Made by a program: the position numbers and the translations under genes
IMG/VR virus record: IMGVR_UViG_3300041409_000348
Span: 39,564-103,563 of that record
Reading direction: 5' to 3' (one strand)
From: a virus
Length of the DNA stretch: 64,000 nucleotides
Shown here: positions 8,693 through 15,913 of the stretch, piece by piece
How positions within the stretch are numbered: position 1 is the first letter of the stretch
Layout of the letters: every line of letters begins with the position of its first letter
Notes under the pieces: model-generated
Seen by the model: only the letters and a program-made list of their open reading frames with translations
Told to the model about the DNA's origin: nothing
Databases searched by the model: none

Positions 8693-8998
8693 CTAGTCGG
8701 GCCAGGCGCACTCGTAGGCCATCCTCGCGAAGTCGGAACGGACGATCCGGTACACCAGCCGCCCGCCGTCAGCCAAGGCGAACCGGAGCACCGCGCCGAC
8801 CGCACCGTCTCCCGGCTCGTAATGACCTTCCGGGCACGCAGTGAAGTCGGTGGAGACCAGTGCGACCGGGAACAGCGGCATGCAGTGGATCAGGTCGTCG
8901 AGCATCCGCCAGCTGAGCCACATTCGCGGGCCGGCGGCGGTGAGCAGCAACCCGGAACCATCGGCGCGGGTCGCCCATACCGGCGCGCTTTCCGTCAC
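8693..8998 (-). CDS. antisense hypothetical protein (moron)
   Basis: 101 residues from GTG 8998 (VTESAPVWATRADGSGLLL). It has no Shine-Dalgarno but a TACGAT box 6 nt upstream. No family recognised; a compact beta-rich protein with two Cys. It lies antisense between the MuF-like gene and a small sense gene, one of the antisense insertions in the late operon. Confidence 0.7.
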   Translation of the reverse strand: MTESAPVWATRADGSGLLLTAAGPRMWLSWRMLDDLIHCMPLFPVALVSTDFTACPEGHYEPGDGAVGAVLRFALADGGRLVYRIVRSDFARMAYECAWPD

Positions 8999-9004
8999 CC
9001 GCTC

Positions 9005-9010
9005 ATCGTA
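9005..9010 (-). promoter_or_regulatory. leaderless -10 box (TACGAT) for the 8998 gene
   Basis: On the minus strand TACGAT is followed by GAGCGG and then the GTG start. The same TANNNT, 6 nt, start arrangement recurs at 9738, 12752, 21524, 24074, 28978 and 57764. Confidence 0.55.
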
Positions 9011-9033
9011 GACGGGGCGGTGAACCTGCTGCC

Positions 9034-9213
9034 GTGACCTGCCGCCTATGCCTTGAGCGTGTCCCGTTCGAGCGGATCGCCGATCACATGCGCCTGCTGC
9101 ACCCGGACCTCGTATGGCATGGCGACGACCCTCATGACGCGCGGGCGGATGCGTGGCCGGATGGGAAGCCCGTCGTGCACGAGGACGCGGAAACGCTAGC
9201 GGACGTGGCCTGA
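9034..9213 (+). CDS. small C2H2-type zinc-finger-like protein
   Basis: 59 residues from GTG 9034. CRLCLERVPFERIADHMRLLHP gives Cys-x2-Cys followed by two His spaced like a C2H2 finger, a recurrent feature of very small actinophage proteins. Codon use is GC-rich, like its neighbours. Function unknown; possibly DNA or protein binding. Confidence 0.6.
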   Translation: MTCRLCLERVPFERIADHMRLLHPDLVWHGDDPHDARADAWPDGKPVVHEDAETLADVA

Positions 9214-9255
9214 GGCCGGACGGCAGCGACGACTGAGCTAGCCGCGCGGTGCCGT

Positions 9256-9738
9256 TCAGGGACGCTGCGGTGCTTCCGTAGCCAGCCAGTCCACGGCAGA
9301 GCGATGGATTGCCGCTGCCTGCTCGGCTGACAACCGGCGTTCGGCGCACTCGCGCTCGAAGCGGGCCGGGTCGGTCAGATGCTCCAGATAGTCGCGGTAC
9401 TCGCGCCTTCCGCGCCGCCACCTTGACAGGTAGAGCTTGGTGAACCAGTGATCGGCGTGAGTTTCCAGGCCACGGTCAGTAGGGGCGTCAATCGAGTCGC
9501 CGACCGCCTCGAAGGCGTTCCGCATCATCACGCCGACGCTGACGCTGGAGTCCTCTGAGTCGATAATCGCGCCGTACCAGGGCGCCCGGCGGGGGACGTC
9601 GGTCACGAGCCGGATCACCGACACGGCATCACGCAACTCTTGCGGCGCACCGGCCAGCTCGCGGTCCACGCGGTCAATGGCCTGCTGGAGCGCGTAGCGG
9701 CTCAGTTCGCCAATGTGCTCGGGTACGTCACGGCTCAT
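9256..9738 (-). CDS. antisense hypothetical protein (moron)
   Basis: 160 residues from ATG 9738, with no Shine-Dalgarno but a TACGAT box 6 nt upstream. It is largely helical and charged, and ends in a long helical region (RRGRREYRDYLEHLTDPARFERE, ERRLSAEQAAAIHRSAVDWL). No known domain. Its first codons and upstream 17 bp closely match those of the 8998 gene, so the two share a promoter type. Confidence 0.7.
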   Translation of the reverse strand: MSRDVPEHIGELSRYALQQAIDRVDRELAGAPQELRDAVSVIRLVTDVPRRAPWYGAIIDSEDSSVSVGVMMRNAFEAVGDSIDAPTDRGLETHADHWFTKLYLSRWRRGRREYRDYLEHLTDPARFERECAERRLSAEQAAAIHRSAVDWLATEAPQRP

Positions 9739-9744
9739 CCGCTC

Positions 9745-9750
9745 ATCGTA
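9745..9750 (-). promoter_or_regulatory. leaderless -10 box (TACGAT) for the 9738 gene
   Basis: TACGAT, then GAGCGG, then ATG on the minus strand; identical over 12 bases to the copy at 8999-9010. Confidence 0.55.
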
Positions 9751-9769
9751 GAACCGGGGCGGTGACCTC

Positions 9770-10216
9770 GTGGCCGCTCCGTCCGTGCAGCCCGTGTCCG
9801 ACGCCCACGCACCCCTCGCCACCCCGCAGAAGCTCACCACGGCGCAAGAGGTCAAGCTGCAGCTGGCCCGCGACTACCCGGCCGGTGCGCTCGCCTGGGT
9901 TGATGACATCACGTGGACGCCGCAGCCGCAGATGGTGCCGCTCCGCCAGGTCGACATGACCGGCGGGGACACGAACTGGGCGCTGGCCCGTAAAGACAAG
10001 GCGAAGATCGCCGCGTTCATCGCCCGTATCCGCTCGGGCACCCGGAAGCCGGTGGTGCTGATCCGTACTCCCGGGCCGGGGAAACTCCGCGCGGTCGACG
10101 GTCACACGAGGTGCCTGGCCAGTGCGGCGCTCGGCCAGCCGGTCACGGCATGGGTCGGGACCGCGAAGACGGCGACCGGCCCGTGGGATGACGTGCACTC
10201 CAGGAAGACGAACTAG
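9770..10216 (+). CDS. ParB-like domain protein of the head region
   Basis: 148 residues, GTG start. Residues about 45-125 (VPLRQVDMTGGDTNWALAR, IAAFIARIRSG, KPVVLIRTPGPGKLRAVDGHTRCLAS) show the ParB/sulfiredoxin pattern, with DGHTR as the GHHR-like box. Such domains occur near MuF-like genes in actinophages. The role (nuclease, nucleotide hydrolase or structural) is unknown. It overlaps the next gene by 1 nt. Confidence 0.65.
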   Translation: MAAPSVQPVSDAHAPLATPQKLTTAQEVKLQLARDYPAGALAWVDDITWTPQPQMVPLRQVDMTGGDTNWALARKDKAKIAAFIARIRSGTRKPVVLIRTPGPGKLRAVDGHTRCLASAALGQPVTAWVGTAKTATGPWDDVHSRKTN

Positions 10217-10791
10217 TGAGCGCGCAGACTGCACGGCTCGCCGAGACGCCCAGCCCGTGGGGCAGCCCCGCCGGCCCTGGCCTCTGGCACCACAAGGGCT
10301 GGAAACTCCCAAATTACGTGGAGCAGGTCAGCAAGGGCATCATGAAGTCCGGCCGCGCCGCCACTGAGTCTGAGGCCATCCACATGGCGCTCGGAGTGCT
10401 GGCCCGGTGGGCGCGTGGCGGCGGGAAAGTAAGCCCCGAAGTCCAGGCCGCCGCCGCTAAGGCCATCGCCGAGTTCGCCGCCCTGCGAGCCAAGGCCGCC
10501 GCCCACAGTCACGCGAACGAGGACGGTGCCGCCATGTCCCTCTCCTGGAACGGCGTAGAGGGCATCGAGCTCGGTGCCCCTGCTGTCGCTGAGCGTGTCC
10601 CGCCCGGGCGCCGTGAGGGTGGCCAGTTCGCTGGGAAGGCTACGGTGCTGGGCCGTTACGACACCCCAGAACGTGCCGCGCTGGTGATCAACGGGATGGA
10701 CGCGGCGGAACGTGCCGTGGCCCGCGCGTCTACCTTGCCGCCGCCCGGGTTCGCGTGGACGGACGCTGACCGGCTGGCAGTGGCGGAGTGA
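10216..10791 (+). CDS. head-associated hypothetical protein
   Basis: 191 residues, GTG start. An N-terminal GLWHHKGWKLPNYVEQVSKG segment leads into helical Ala-rich sequence. The centre has WNGVEGIELGAPAVAERVPPGRREGGQFAG; the (P)xGxxxGGQF motif recurs in the next gene as PAGSPQGGQFG. This suggests a repeated capsid- or portal-interaction peptide. No enzymatic motif. Confidence 0.65.
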   Translation: MSAQTARLAETPSPWGSPAGPGLWHHKGWKLPNYVEQVSKGIMKSGRAATESEAIHMALGVLARWARGGGKVSPEVQAAAAKAIAEFAALRAKAAAHSHANEDGAAMSLSWNGVEGIELGAPAVAERVPPGRREGGQFAGKATVLGRYDTPERAALVINGMDAAERAVARASTLPPPGFAWTDADRLAVAE

Positions 10792-10927
10792 GAGGCGGGA
10801 GAGCGCGCCGGTCCCGGTTCTCACGCTCCTGCCCGGGATAACACTGACCGGTGTGGCTCTCCGGGCGGCGGTGACTAGTACGTCCCGCCCCTCTTGATCA
10901 GCGTAGCGCCCGACGGAAGGCCCGCAG

Positions 10928-12226
10928 TTGAAGACTCCCGCACCGCAGCGCGCCGCTGGCCGTAAGAAGCTCGCCGCGATGGGCCAGGCCCTAAGCGACG
11001 GCACGGCACCGATCCCGGACGTCGCCTACCTGAAGAAGGCGATCCGGGCGAAGGGCCGCGTTGACCCGTCCAAGTGGCCGGCGCTGAAGGCCCTGATCGT
11101 GAAGCGGGCGAAGGCTCTCGGTGCCACGAACGCACCCGGCGTCAAGGGCACGTGGGCGTTCCAGGCCGCGAACGACGGTGAGGCGCTTGAGATGAGCAGT
11201 TACATCGCCCCGCACATGCCGGCCGGTTCCCCGCAAGGCGGCCAGTTCGGCACCACCTCAGGCGGCGGCGGAAAGCCGACTCCCGCGCAGCAGCACGCCG
11301 CCCATGACGCCCACCTCGCGCATCTGCAGCATCTGGTGGACACCGGCAAGGCGACCCCGGCGCAGAAAGCGGAACTGGCCGCGGCGAAGAAGGCCGCGGC
11401 TCCGGGGTCGGCGCAGGTGCAGAAGGCGCTGGCGGCGGTGAAGGCGGGGGCGGCAGCCACCCCGGCACCCAAGGCGAAGAAGGCCAAGGCCCCCGCGAAG
11501 CCGAAAGCCCCCGCGAAGCCGAAGGTCAACAAGACGAAGGGCACCGTCACCGCCACGATCGGCGGCAAAAAAGTGACGATGACCCTGCACCAGTGGCATC
11601 AGCTGCACGTCGCGCACGAGAAGGCCATCAAGGCAGCGAATGACACGGAGGCGATTGAGATGGCCACGGCCACCCCCCGGAAGATGCCGATGGTGCGTGG
11701 TGCCGCTGACGTCCAGTTGCGCCGCACCGGGCCCGGCATGATCACCGTGCAGCACAAGTCGACGGGCATGAAGGTCGGGACGATCACCCCGAAGGGCAAC
11801 GGCTGGCAGGGCATGCACGCCACCGGCACGATGACCGGCGCCTCGGGCAGCCAGCAGGGTGCCCTGACGGGCCTGATCGCGTTCCACAACAAGCAGGCGG
11901 CGAAAGCGAAAGCGTCCGGGTTCCCGCCCGCCCAGCAGGACGGCACAGCGGTCATGCCCGGCTCCAAGACGTACACGGCCGGGCAGGACGCCGTGGACCT
12001 CGCCGGCGCGCTCCCCGTATCCACCCCGGCGTCGTCGTCCTCGGATGGGCCGCGGGTCACGTCGATGGGCTCCGGCAAGCCGGCGGCGGCGCCGAGCGGC
12101 GACCCGTCTGGCCTGTCCCCGTACGCGCTGGCGATCTACCGGAAGTTCCTGGCGAAGAAGATGAAGCCGGCGGTGGCGCTGGCGTTCGCGAAGCGCGCCG
12201 ACGCGATGCACGCGAAAGCGGCCTAG
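10928..12226 (+). CDS. large minor head protein with Lys/Ala/Pro-rich linker
   Basis: 432 residues from TTG 10928, preceded by GGAAGG. The N-terminal third is helical (DVAYLKKAIRAKGRVDPSKWP), then PAGSPQGGQFG. A strongly basic linker follows (KAKKAKAPAKPKAPAKPK, near residues 178-198). The C-terminal half is a possible beta domain (MITVQHKSTGMKVGTITP) with a Ser/Pro linker. The basic, disordered stretch would suit an internal capsid protein that contacts DNA; this is inference. Confidence 0.65.
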   Translation: MKTPAPQRAAGRKKLAAMGQALSDGTAPIPDVAYLKKAIRAKGRVDPSKWPALKALIVKRAKALGATNAPGVKGTWAFQAANDGEALEMSSYIAPHMPAGSPQGGQFGTTSGGGGKPTPAQQHAAHDAHLAHLQHLVDTGKATPAQKAELAAAKKAAAPGSAQVQKALAAVKAGAAATPAPKAKKAKAPAKPKAPAKPKVNKTKGTVTATIGGKKVTMTLHQWHQLHVAHEKAIKAANDTEAIEMATATPRKMPMVRGAADVQLRRTGPGMITVQHKSTGMKVGTITPKGNGWQGMHATGTMTGASGSQQGALTGLIAFHNKQAAKAKASGFPPAQQDGTAVMPGSKTYTAGQDAVDLAGALPVSTPASSSSDGPRVTSMGSGKPAAAPSGDPSGLSPYALAIYRKFLAKKMKPAVALAFAKRADAMHAKAA

Positions 12227-12565
12227 CTAGGCGTAGCGCTCGAGCAGCGGCGTCAGCTTCGCCTGCAACTCCTCCCGCCCGGCCTCGGTGTCCATGTCGG
12301 CGATCTCAATCACCGCGTCGGCGACCTCACGGAGCCTGCCCGGCACGGGACGGCCCGCCACGGCGATAGCGACGATCGGCTTCCCGAGCATGATCGCCAA
12401 GCCCAGTTCGACCGCGAACTTGATGTCTACCTCGCCGTCGTCGGGGACGAGGCTGGCGACGAACGCCGAGTCCGTCATCTGCCTGACGGTCCCTTCGCGG
12501 ACATTGGCGACCCAGCGGTCCCAGTCGCGGCGATCCTGCGGGCTCAGGTTCTCATCCCAGGTCAC
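12227..12565 (-). CDS. antisense hypothetical, deoxyribosyltransferase/SLOG-like pattern
   Basis: 112 residues from GTG 12565, overlapping the upstream antisense gene by 14 nt. DIKFAVELGLAIMLGKPIVAIAVAGRPVP resembles the conserved centre of small nucleoside 2-deoxyribosyltransferase-like phage proteins. The match is a hydrophobic pattern only; no catalytic residue can be assigned. Second gene of a two-gene antisense unit. Confidence 0.6.
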   Translation of the reverse strand: MTWDENLSPQDRRDWDRWVANVREGTVRQMTDSAFVASLVPDDGEVDIKFAVELGLAIMLGKPIVAIAVAGRPVPGRLREVADAVIEIADMDTEAGREELQAKLTPLLERYA

Positions 12566-12752
12566 GTACGGCCTCCATTCGGGGCTTCTCCCGTGACGTT
12601 TCCCGCGCTTCCCGCATCACCTTCCGGAACTCGGGGTCCTTCGCCATCCGCAGCGCCTCCGCCAGCGAGTAGCCGGCCAGCGTCACCGACCCGTCCGGGC
12701 CGATCGTCATTGTCCGCTCGGCGCGTGCCCGCCGCCCCCTGAACATTCTCAT
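12552..12752 (-). CDS. antisense small hypothetical protein
   Basis: 66 residues from ATG 12752 (an upstream TTG at 12758 is less likely). TACCGT lies exactly 6 nt before the ATG. The protein is helical (YSLAEALRMAKDPEFRKVMREARE). First gene of the two-gene antisense unit. Confidence 0.6.
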   Translation of the reverse strand: MRMFRGRRARAERTMTIGPDGSVTLAGYSLAEALRMAKDPEFRKVMREARETSREKPRMEAVRDLG

Positions 12753-12758
12753 GCGCAA

Positions 12759-12764
12759 ACGGTA
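12759..12764 (-). promoter_or_regulatory. leaderless -10 box (TACCGT) for the 12752 gene
   Basis: Minus-strand TACCGT, TTGCGC, ATG. Same geometry as the other antisense loci. Confidence 0.5.
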
Positions 12765-12781
12765 ACGGAGGCGAGCCGAAC

Positions 12782-14113
12782 GTGACCACCACTGTCCTCA
12801 CCCCGATGGACCGCGGGAAAGCCCGCCCGTCCGGCGCGTCCCTGTGGCGCAAGCAAGTCCTGCCGCTCGGCACCATCGACTACAAAGGCCGCAAGATCAC
12901 GTTCAGCCGCGAATACCTCGCCGGCCTGGTCCGGGCGTTCGGTGACAAGGCGTATGACGTGGTGCCGTTCCAGTTCGCCGACGGCGCCAACAGCCACACC
13001 AACGCCCCCGAGCAGCGCCGCGGCACCGTCCGGGACCTGGAACTCACCGACGACGGCCTCGACATCATCGTCGAAGCCGGCCAGGACGCCGCGAAACACC
13101 TCGCCGAATACCCCGACCTGGGTGTGTCCGCCCGGATCGTGGAGGCCTACGACCGGGCCGACGGGAAGTTTTTCCCCGCCGCCATCCAGCACGTCCTCGG
13201 CACCCTGGACCCGCGGATCACGGGCCTGCGGCCGTGGCAGGCGATCGACGCCGCCAACGACGGGGACGGTGACCTGATCGACCTCACCGACGCCCACTAC
13301 ACGGCGCCGTCTACGACGGCCGCCGCGTTCCCGCCCGGCGTGAACGTGGCTGGCCTGGGTGGGGGCGGCGGCGGAGCCACCACCGTCACCTTCACCGCGG
13401 ACGGCGGCAAGCCCGAGCAAGAGCAGCCCAACCCAACCGGCACTCCCACGGAGGAACACACGATGGCTTTCACCGCTGACCAGGAGGCCCGGCTGGCTAA
13501 GCTGCTCGACCTCCCCGACGACAAGTTCGACGCGATGCTCGCCGTCGCCGAGGCCGAGCCGCCCGCCGAGGGCGAGGAACTGCAGATGACCGACGAGGAG
13601 CTGCAGAAGCTCATCGCGTCGCTGGACGAGGATGAGGTAGCCGCTACCGAGCCGGAGACCGAGCCCGCCGCGCAGGACGACCGTGAGCTCGTGGGCGCGT
13701 CCCTGTCCAACGAGGCGCAGGCGCAGATCGACCTCGCCAACTCCCGCGCCGAGGAAACGTCCATCGAGCTGGCCCGGGTCACGTCGGCGCTGAACAAGGC
13801 CGCCTACGAGAAGGAACGCGACCACTACAGCCGCGAGTACGGCATCCCCCCGCGGATCACCGACCTCGCCCGCCCCGTCCTCGAAGGCGAAGGCCACGTC
13901 GTGGACCTCGCCAACGGCAGCACCGCCGACGCCGGCCAGATCGTCCGCAAGGTCCTGTCCGAAGTCGGCAAGACCGTCAAGATGCTGGACCTGTCCGGCG
14001 AGATGGGCTCCCCCCTCGACGGCGGCCGGGACGCTGAACGCGCCGAGCAGGAGCAGACCGCGAAGGACCGCGCCGACATGGTGGGCCGCGTCCGCCAGAT
14101 GACCGGCATCTAG
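12782..14113 (+). CDS. capsid maturation protease fused in frame to scaffold
   Basis: 443 residues, GTG start. Residues 1-165 resemble Mu gpI-type head proteases: ITFSREYLAGLVRAF, VVPFQFADGANSHTN, RGTVRDLEL and YPDLGVSARIVE (candidate catalytic Ser). A Gly/Pro linker (about 190-225) separates this from an acidic helical scaffold domain (EELQMTDEELQKLI, SRAEETSIELARVTSALNKAAYEKER). This is the classic I/Z or C/Nu3 arrangement, in which the protease removes the scaffold after prohead assembly. Confidence 0.85.
   Translation: MTTTVLTPMDRGKARPSGASLWRKQVLPLGTIDYKGRKITFSREYLAGLVRAFGDKAYDVVPFQFADGANSHTNAPEQRRGTVRDLELTDDGLDIIVEAGQDAAKHLAEYPDLGVSARIVEAYDRADGKFFPAAIQHVLGTLDPRITGLRPWQAIDAANDGDGDLIDLTDAHYTAPSTTAAAFPPGVNVAGLGGGGGGATTVTFTADGGKPEQEQPNPTGTPTEEHTMAFTADQEARLAKLLDLPDDKFDAMLAVAEAEPPAEGEELQMTDEELQKLIASLDEDEVAATEPETEPAAQDDRELVGASLSNEAQAQIDLANSRAEETSIELARVTSALNKAAYEKERDHYSREYGIPPRITDLARPVLEGEGHVVDLANGSTADAGQIVRKVLSEVGKTVKMLDLSGEMGSPLDGGRDAERAEQEQTAKDRADMVGRVRQMTGI
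13463..14113 (+). CDS. nested scaffold protein (internal in-frame start)
   Basis: An ATG at 13463, in the same frame as the protease gene, follows a near-consensus Shine-Dalgarno (GGAGGA at 13450-13455). It would yield a 216-residue acidic, helical scaffold (MAFTADQEARLAKLLDLPDD). Nested scaffold starts are established for lambda Nu3 and Mu gpZ; here the internal start is inferred from the RBS and domain boundary. Confidence 0.7.
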   Translation: MAFTADQEARLAKLLDLPDDKFDAMLAVAEAEPPAEGEELQMTDEELQKLIASLDEDEVAATEPETEPAAQDDRELVGASLSNEAQAQIDLANSRAEETSIELARVTSALNKAAYEKERDHYSREYGIPPRITDLARPVLEGEGHVVDLANGSTADAGQIVRKVLSEVGKTVKMLDLSGEMGSPLDGGRDAERAEQEQTAKDRADMVGRVRQMTGI

Positions 14114-14116
14114 GTC

Positions 14117-14287
14117 ATGGCCCGGCATGTCGTCACCGTGACCACCGCGGCGACCTCCACCACCCCGGCACTGGTCAAAGGCCAGGTCATCGAACTGACC
14201 ACCGGGCAGGAAACCACCCTGTCCACCGCGATCCGCGCCACCACGTTCCGGGACACCACCGGCGAGAACGTCGGCGTCTCCAACTAG
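14117..14287 (+). CDS. small head protein
   Basis: 56 residues (MARHVVTVTTAATSTTPALV, ending TGENVGVSN), between the scaffold gene and a terminator. GC-rich third positions like its neighbours. It resembles the very small beta-rich genes often found just before the decoration and capsid genes. Function unknown. Confidence 0.6.
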   Translation: MARHVVTVTTAATSTTPALVKGQVIELTTGQETTLSTAIRATTFRDTTGENVGVSN

Positions 14288-14317
14288 CACCACCCCGCAC
14301 GGCCCCGAACCGCTTCC

Positions 14318-14342
14318 ACCCGCCCTCAGTGCGGGTTTTTTT
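14318..14342 (+). terminator. rho-independent terminator
   Basis: CCCGC, a 7-nt loop, GCGGG and then a run of seven T. It separates the packaging/protease block from the decoration/capsid block and would let the abundant capsid genes have their own promoter. Confidence 0.8.
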
Positions 14343-14372
14343 GTGCCCCACGACAGGACGGTGTGACTCGCA

Positions 14373-14834
14373 ATGAGCGGAAGTCTCCCGCATTACAAGC
14401 TCGGCCCAGCCTCCTACCAGGTGTCCGCACTCGTAACCGGCGGCCAGCTCGTCACCGCCGACGCGAGCCCCGCGACCACGGTCTCCGTGGCCGGCGCCGG
14501 CGCCATTCTCGTCGTCGGCGTCGCCGGCAACGACGCGGCCCCGATCCCGAACCAGGCCGGCTCTACGGACACCGCCGCCGGGGGTGCGCCGCTGGTCGAC
14601 ATCTCCGTCCTGTCGGACTACACGTCCGTGTACTCCAGCGGCTACGACATGCACGTCACCTACGCCGCGAACTGCACCTTCGGGACGCTCCTGAAGGCCG
14701 CCGCGAACGGCACCGTCACCCCGTGGGTGTCCGGCACCGACACCAACGCCGCCCTCATCGTCGGCCGCTGCACCCAGCCCGGCGGCGTCACCACCTCCAC
14801 CAACGCCGTCGGCCGCGCCCGAATCGGCCTCTAA
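14373..14834 (+). CDS. capsid decoration-like protein
   Basis: 153 residues. Directly before the major capsid gene, where decoration proteins usually sit. VTGGQLVTADASPATTVSVAGAGAILVVGVAGNDA has the beta-rich pattern of DUF2190/cement-type proteins. The assignment rests on position and general composition. Confidence 0.65.
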   Translation: MSGSLPHYKLGPASYQVSALVTGGQLVTADASPATTVSVAGAGAILVVGVAGNDAAPIPNQAGSTDTAAGGAPLVDISVLSDYTSVYSSGYDMHVTYAANCTFGTLLKAAANGTVTPWVSGTDTNAALIVGRCTQPGGVTTSTNAVGRARIGL

Positions 14835-14873
14835 ACGCCGGACGAAGCACTTCAAGAAAACTAGGAGACCAAA

Positions 14874-15788
14874 GTGCCCACTCCGGCATATTCCAGCCTT
14901 GACGGCCCCCGGGTCACAGTCGACGCCCTGCTCAAGGACCCGCTGGTCATTCCCGCGCTGATCCTCGACATGACCCAGAACGAGTTCATCGTCGACGCCG
15001 TGCTCCGGCAGGGTGGCCTCGCCACCTCCGGCGCCGTCCGCTACTCCGAGTCGACGCCGCTGTACGCCGACGACACCCCGGAGATCCGCGCCGAGTTCGC
15101 TGAGGTGCCGGTCGTGCCGACCAGCGTCGGCGTCCCGCGCGTGGTGTTCACCCACGAGCGCGCCATGGCGATCATGGTGTCCGACGAGATGCGGCGCCGC
15201 CAGGCCATCGACCCGGTGACGCGGCAGCTCACCCAGGTCAAGAACACGATGGTGTACTCCTGGAACCAGGCTTTCTTCTCGGCCGTGGTCGCCAACGCCG
15301 GCATCCAGACGCTGGCCGTGTCGAACCCGTGGGCCTCGAGCAACGCCACCATCCGCGGGGACATCGCCAACGCGGTGTATCTGGTCGAGAACGCTTCGAT
15401 CAGCAGCTCGATCAGCGGCCTGTCTCAGTTCCTCGGCTTCGAGGCAGACACCATGATCATCAACCACGGGACGAAGAACAGCCTGCTCCAGTCGTCCTCG
15501 TTCGCCGCGCCCTACATCGGGGATATTGCGTCGGAGTCGCTCCAGTACACGGGCGTGCTGCCTAATCGCATTTTTAATCTTGATGTAATGGTGAGCCGAC
15601 AGATCCCGGCCGGAAATGCCATTGTCATGCAGCGCAATAGGTGCGGCTTTATCGCCGATGAATTGCCCATGCAGGCTTCCCCGCTCTACAGGGATGAGCC
15701 GCGTAAGACACAGAGGTCGGACGTACAAAGGGCCAGCGCCATTGGGCTTGACCAACCTTTGAGTATCGTGCTGCTCAGCGGGGTATAA
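14874..15788 (+). CDS. major capsid protein (HK97 fold, putative)
   Basis: 304 residues, GTG 14874 after AGGAG. Position after the decoration-like gene, and length, fit an HK97-fold capsid. Supporting segments are LRQGGLATSGAVRYSES, AEVPVVPTSVGVPRVVFTHERAMAIMVSDEMRRR, and RQLTQVKNTMVYSWNQAFF. The last 75 codons (from about 15562) switch abruptly to A/T-ending codons (CCT AAT CGC ATT TTT), unlike the rest of the gene, immediately before an HNH cassette. Confidence 0.85.
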   Translation: MPTPAYSSLDGPRVTVDALLKDPLVIPALILDMTQNEFIVDAVLRQGGLATSGAVRYSESTPLYADDTPEIRAEFAEVPVVPTSVGVPRVVFTHERAMAIMVSDEMRRRQAIDPVTRQLTQVKNTMVYSWNQAFFSAVVANAGIQTLAVSNPWASSNATIRGDIANAVYLVENASISSSISGLSQFLGFEADTMIINHGTKNSLLQSSSFAAPYIGDIASESLQYTGVLPNRIFNLDVMVSRQIPAGNAIVMQRNRCGFIADELPMQASPLYRDEPRKTQRSDVQRASAIGLDQPLSIVLLSGV

Positions 15789-15830
15789 TCGAACACTTGA
15801 TCTAGGGTCAAGCGCGTTCGTTTCATACGA

Positions 15831-15913
15831 TAGAATGGAGGAAAAGTAAAGGTCCCGGCACCTGCTCCACAGGTACCGGGACGTGTCCACACCGATTCAG
15901 GCGGTGCAACACC
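15831..15913 (+). promoter_or_regulatory. leader of the zinc-finger HNH cassette: TAGAAT plus hairpin
   Basis: TAGAAT at 15831-15836 is followed by GGAGG and then a stem-loop at about 15852-15882 with GTCCCGG and CCGGGAC arms plus inner CCTG/CAGG pairing. The gene starts 31 nt further on. TAGAATGGAGG is shared with the antisense HNH leader at 39598-39608. Confidence 0.6.
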
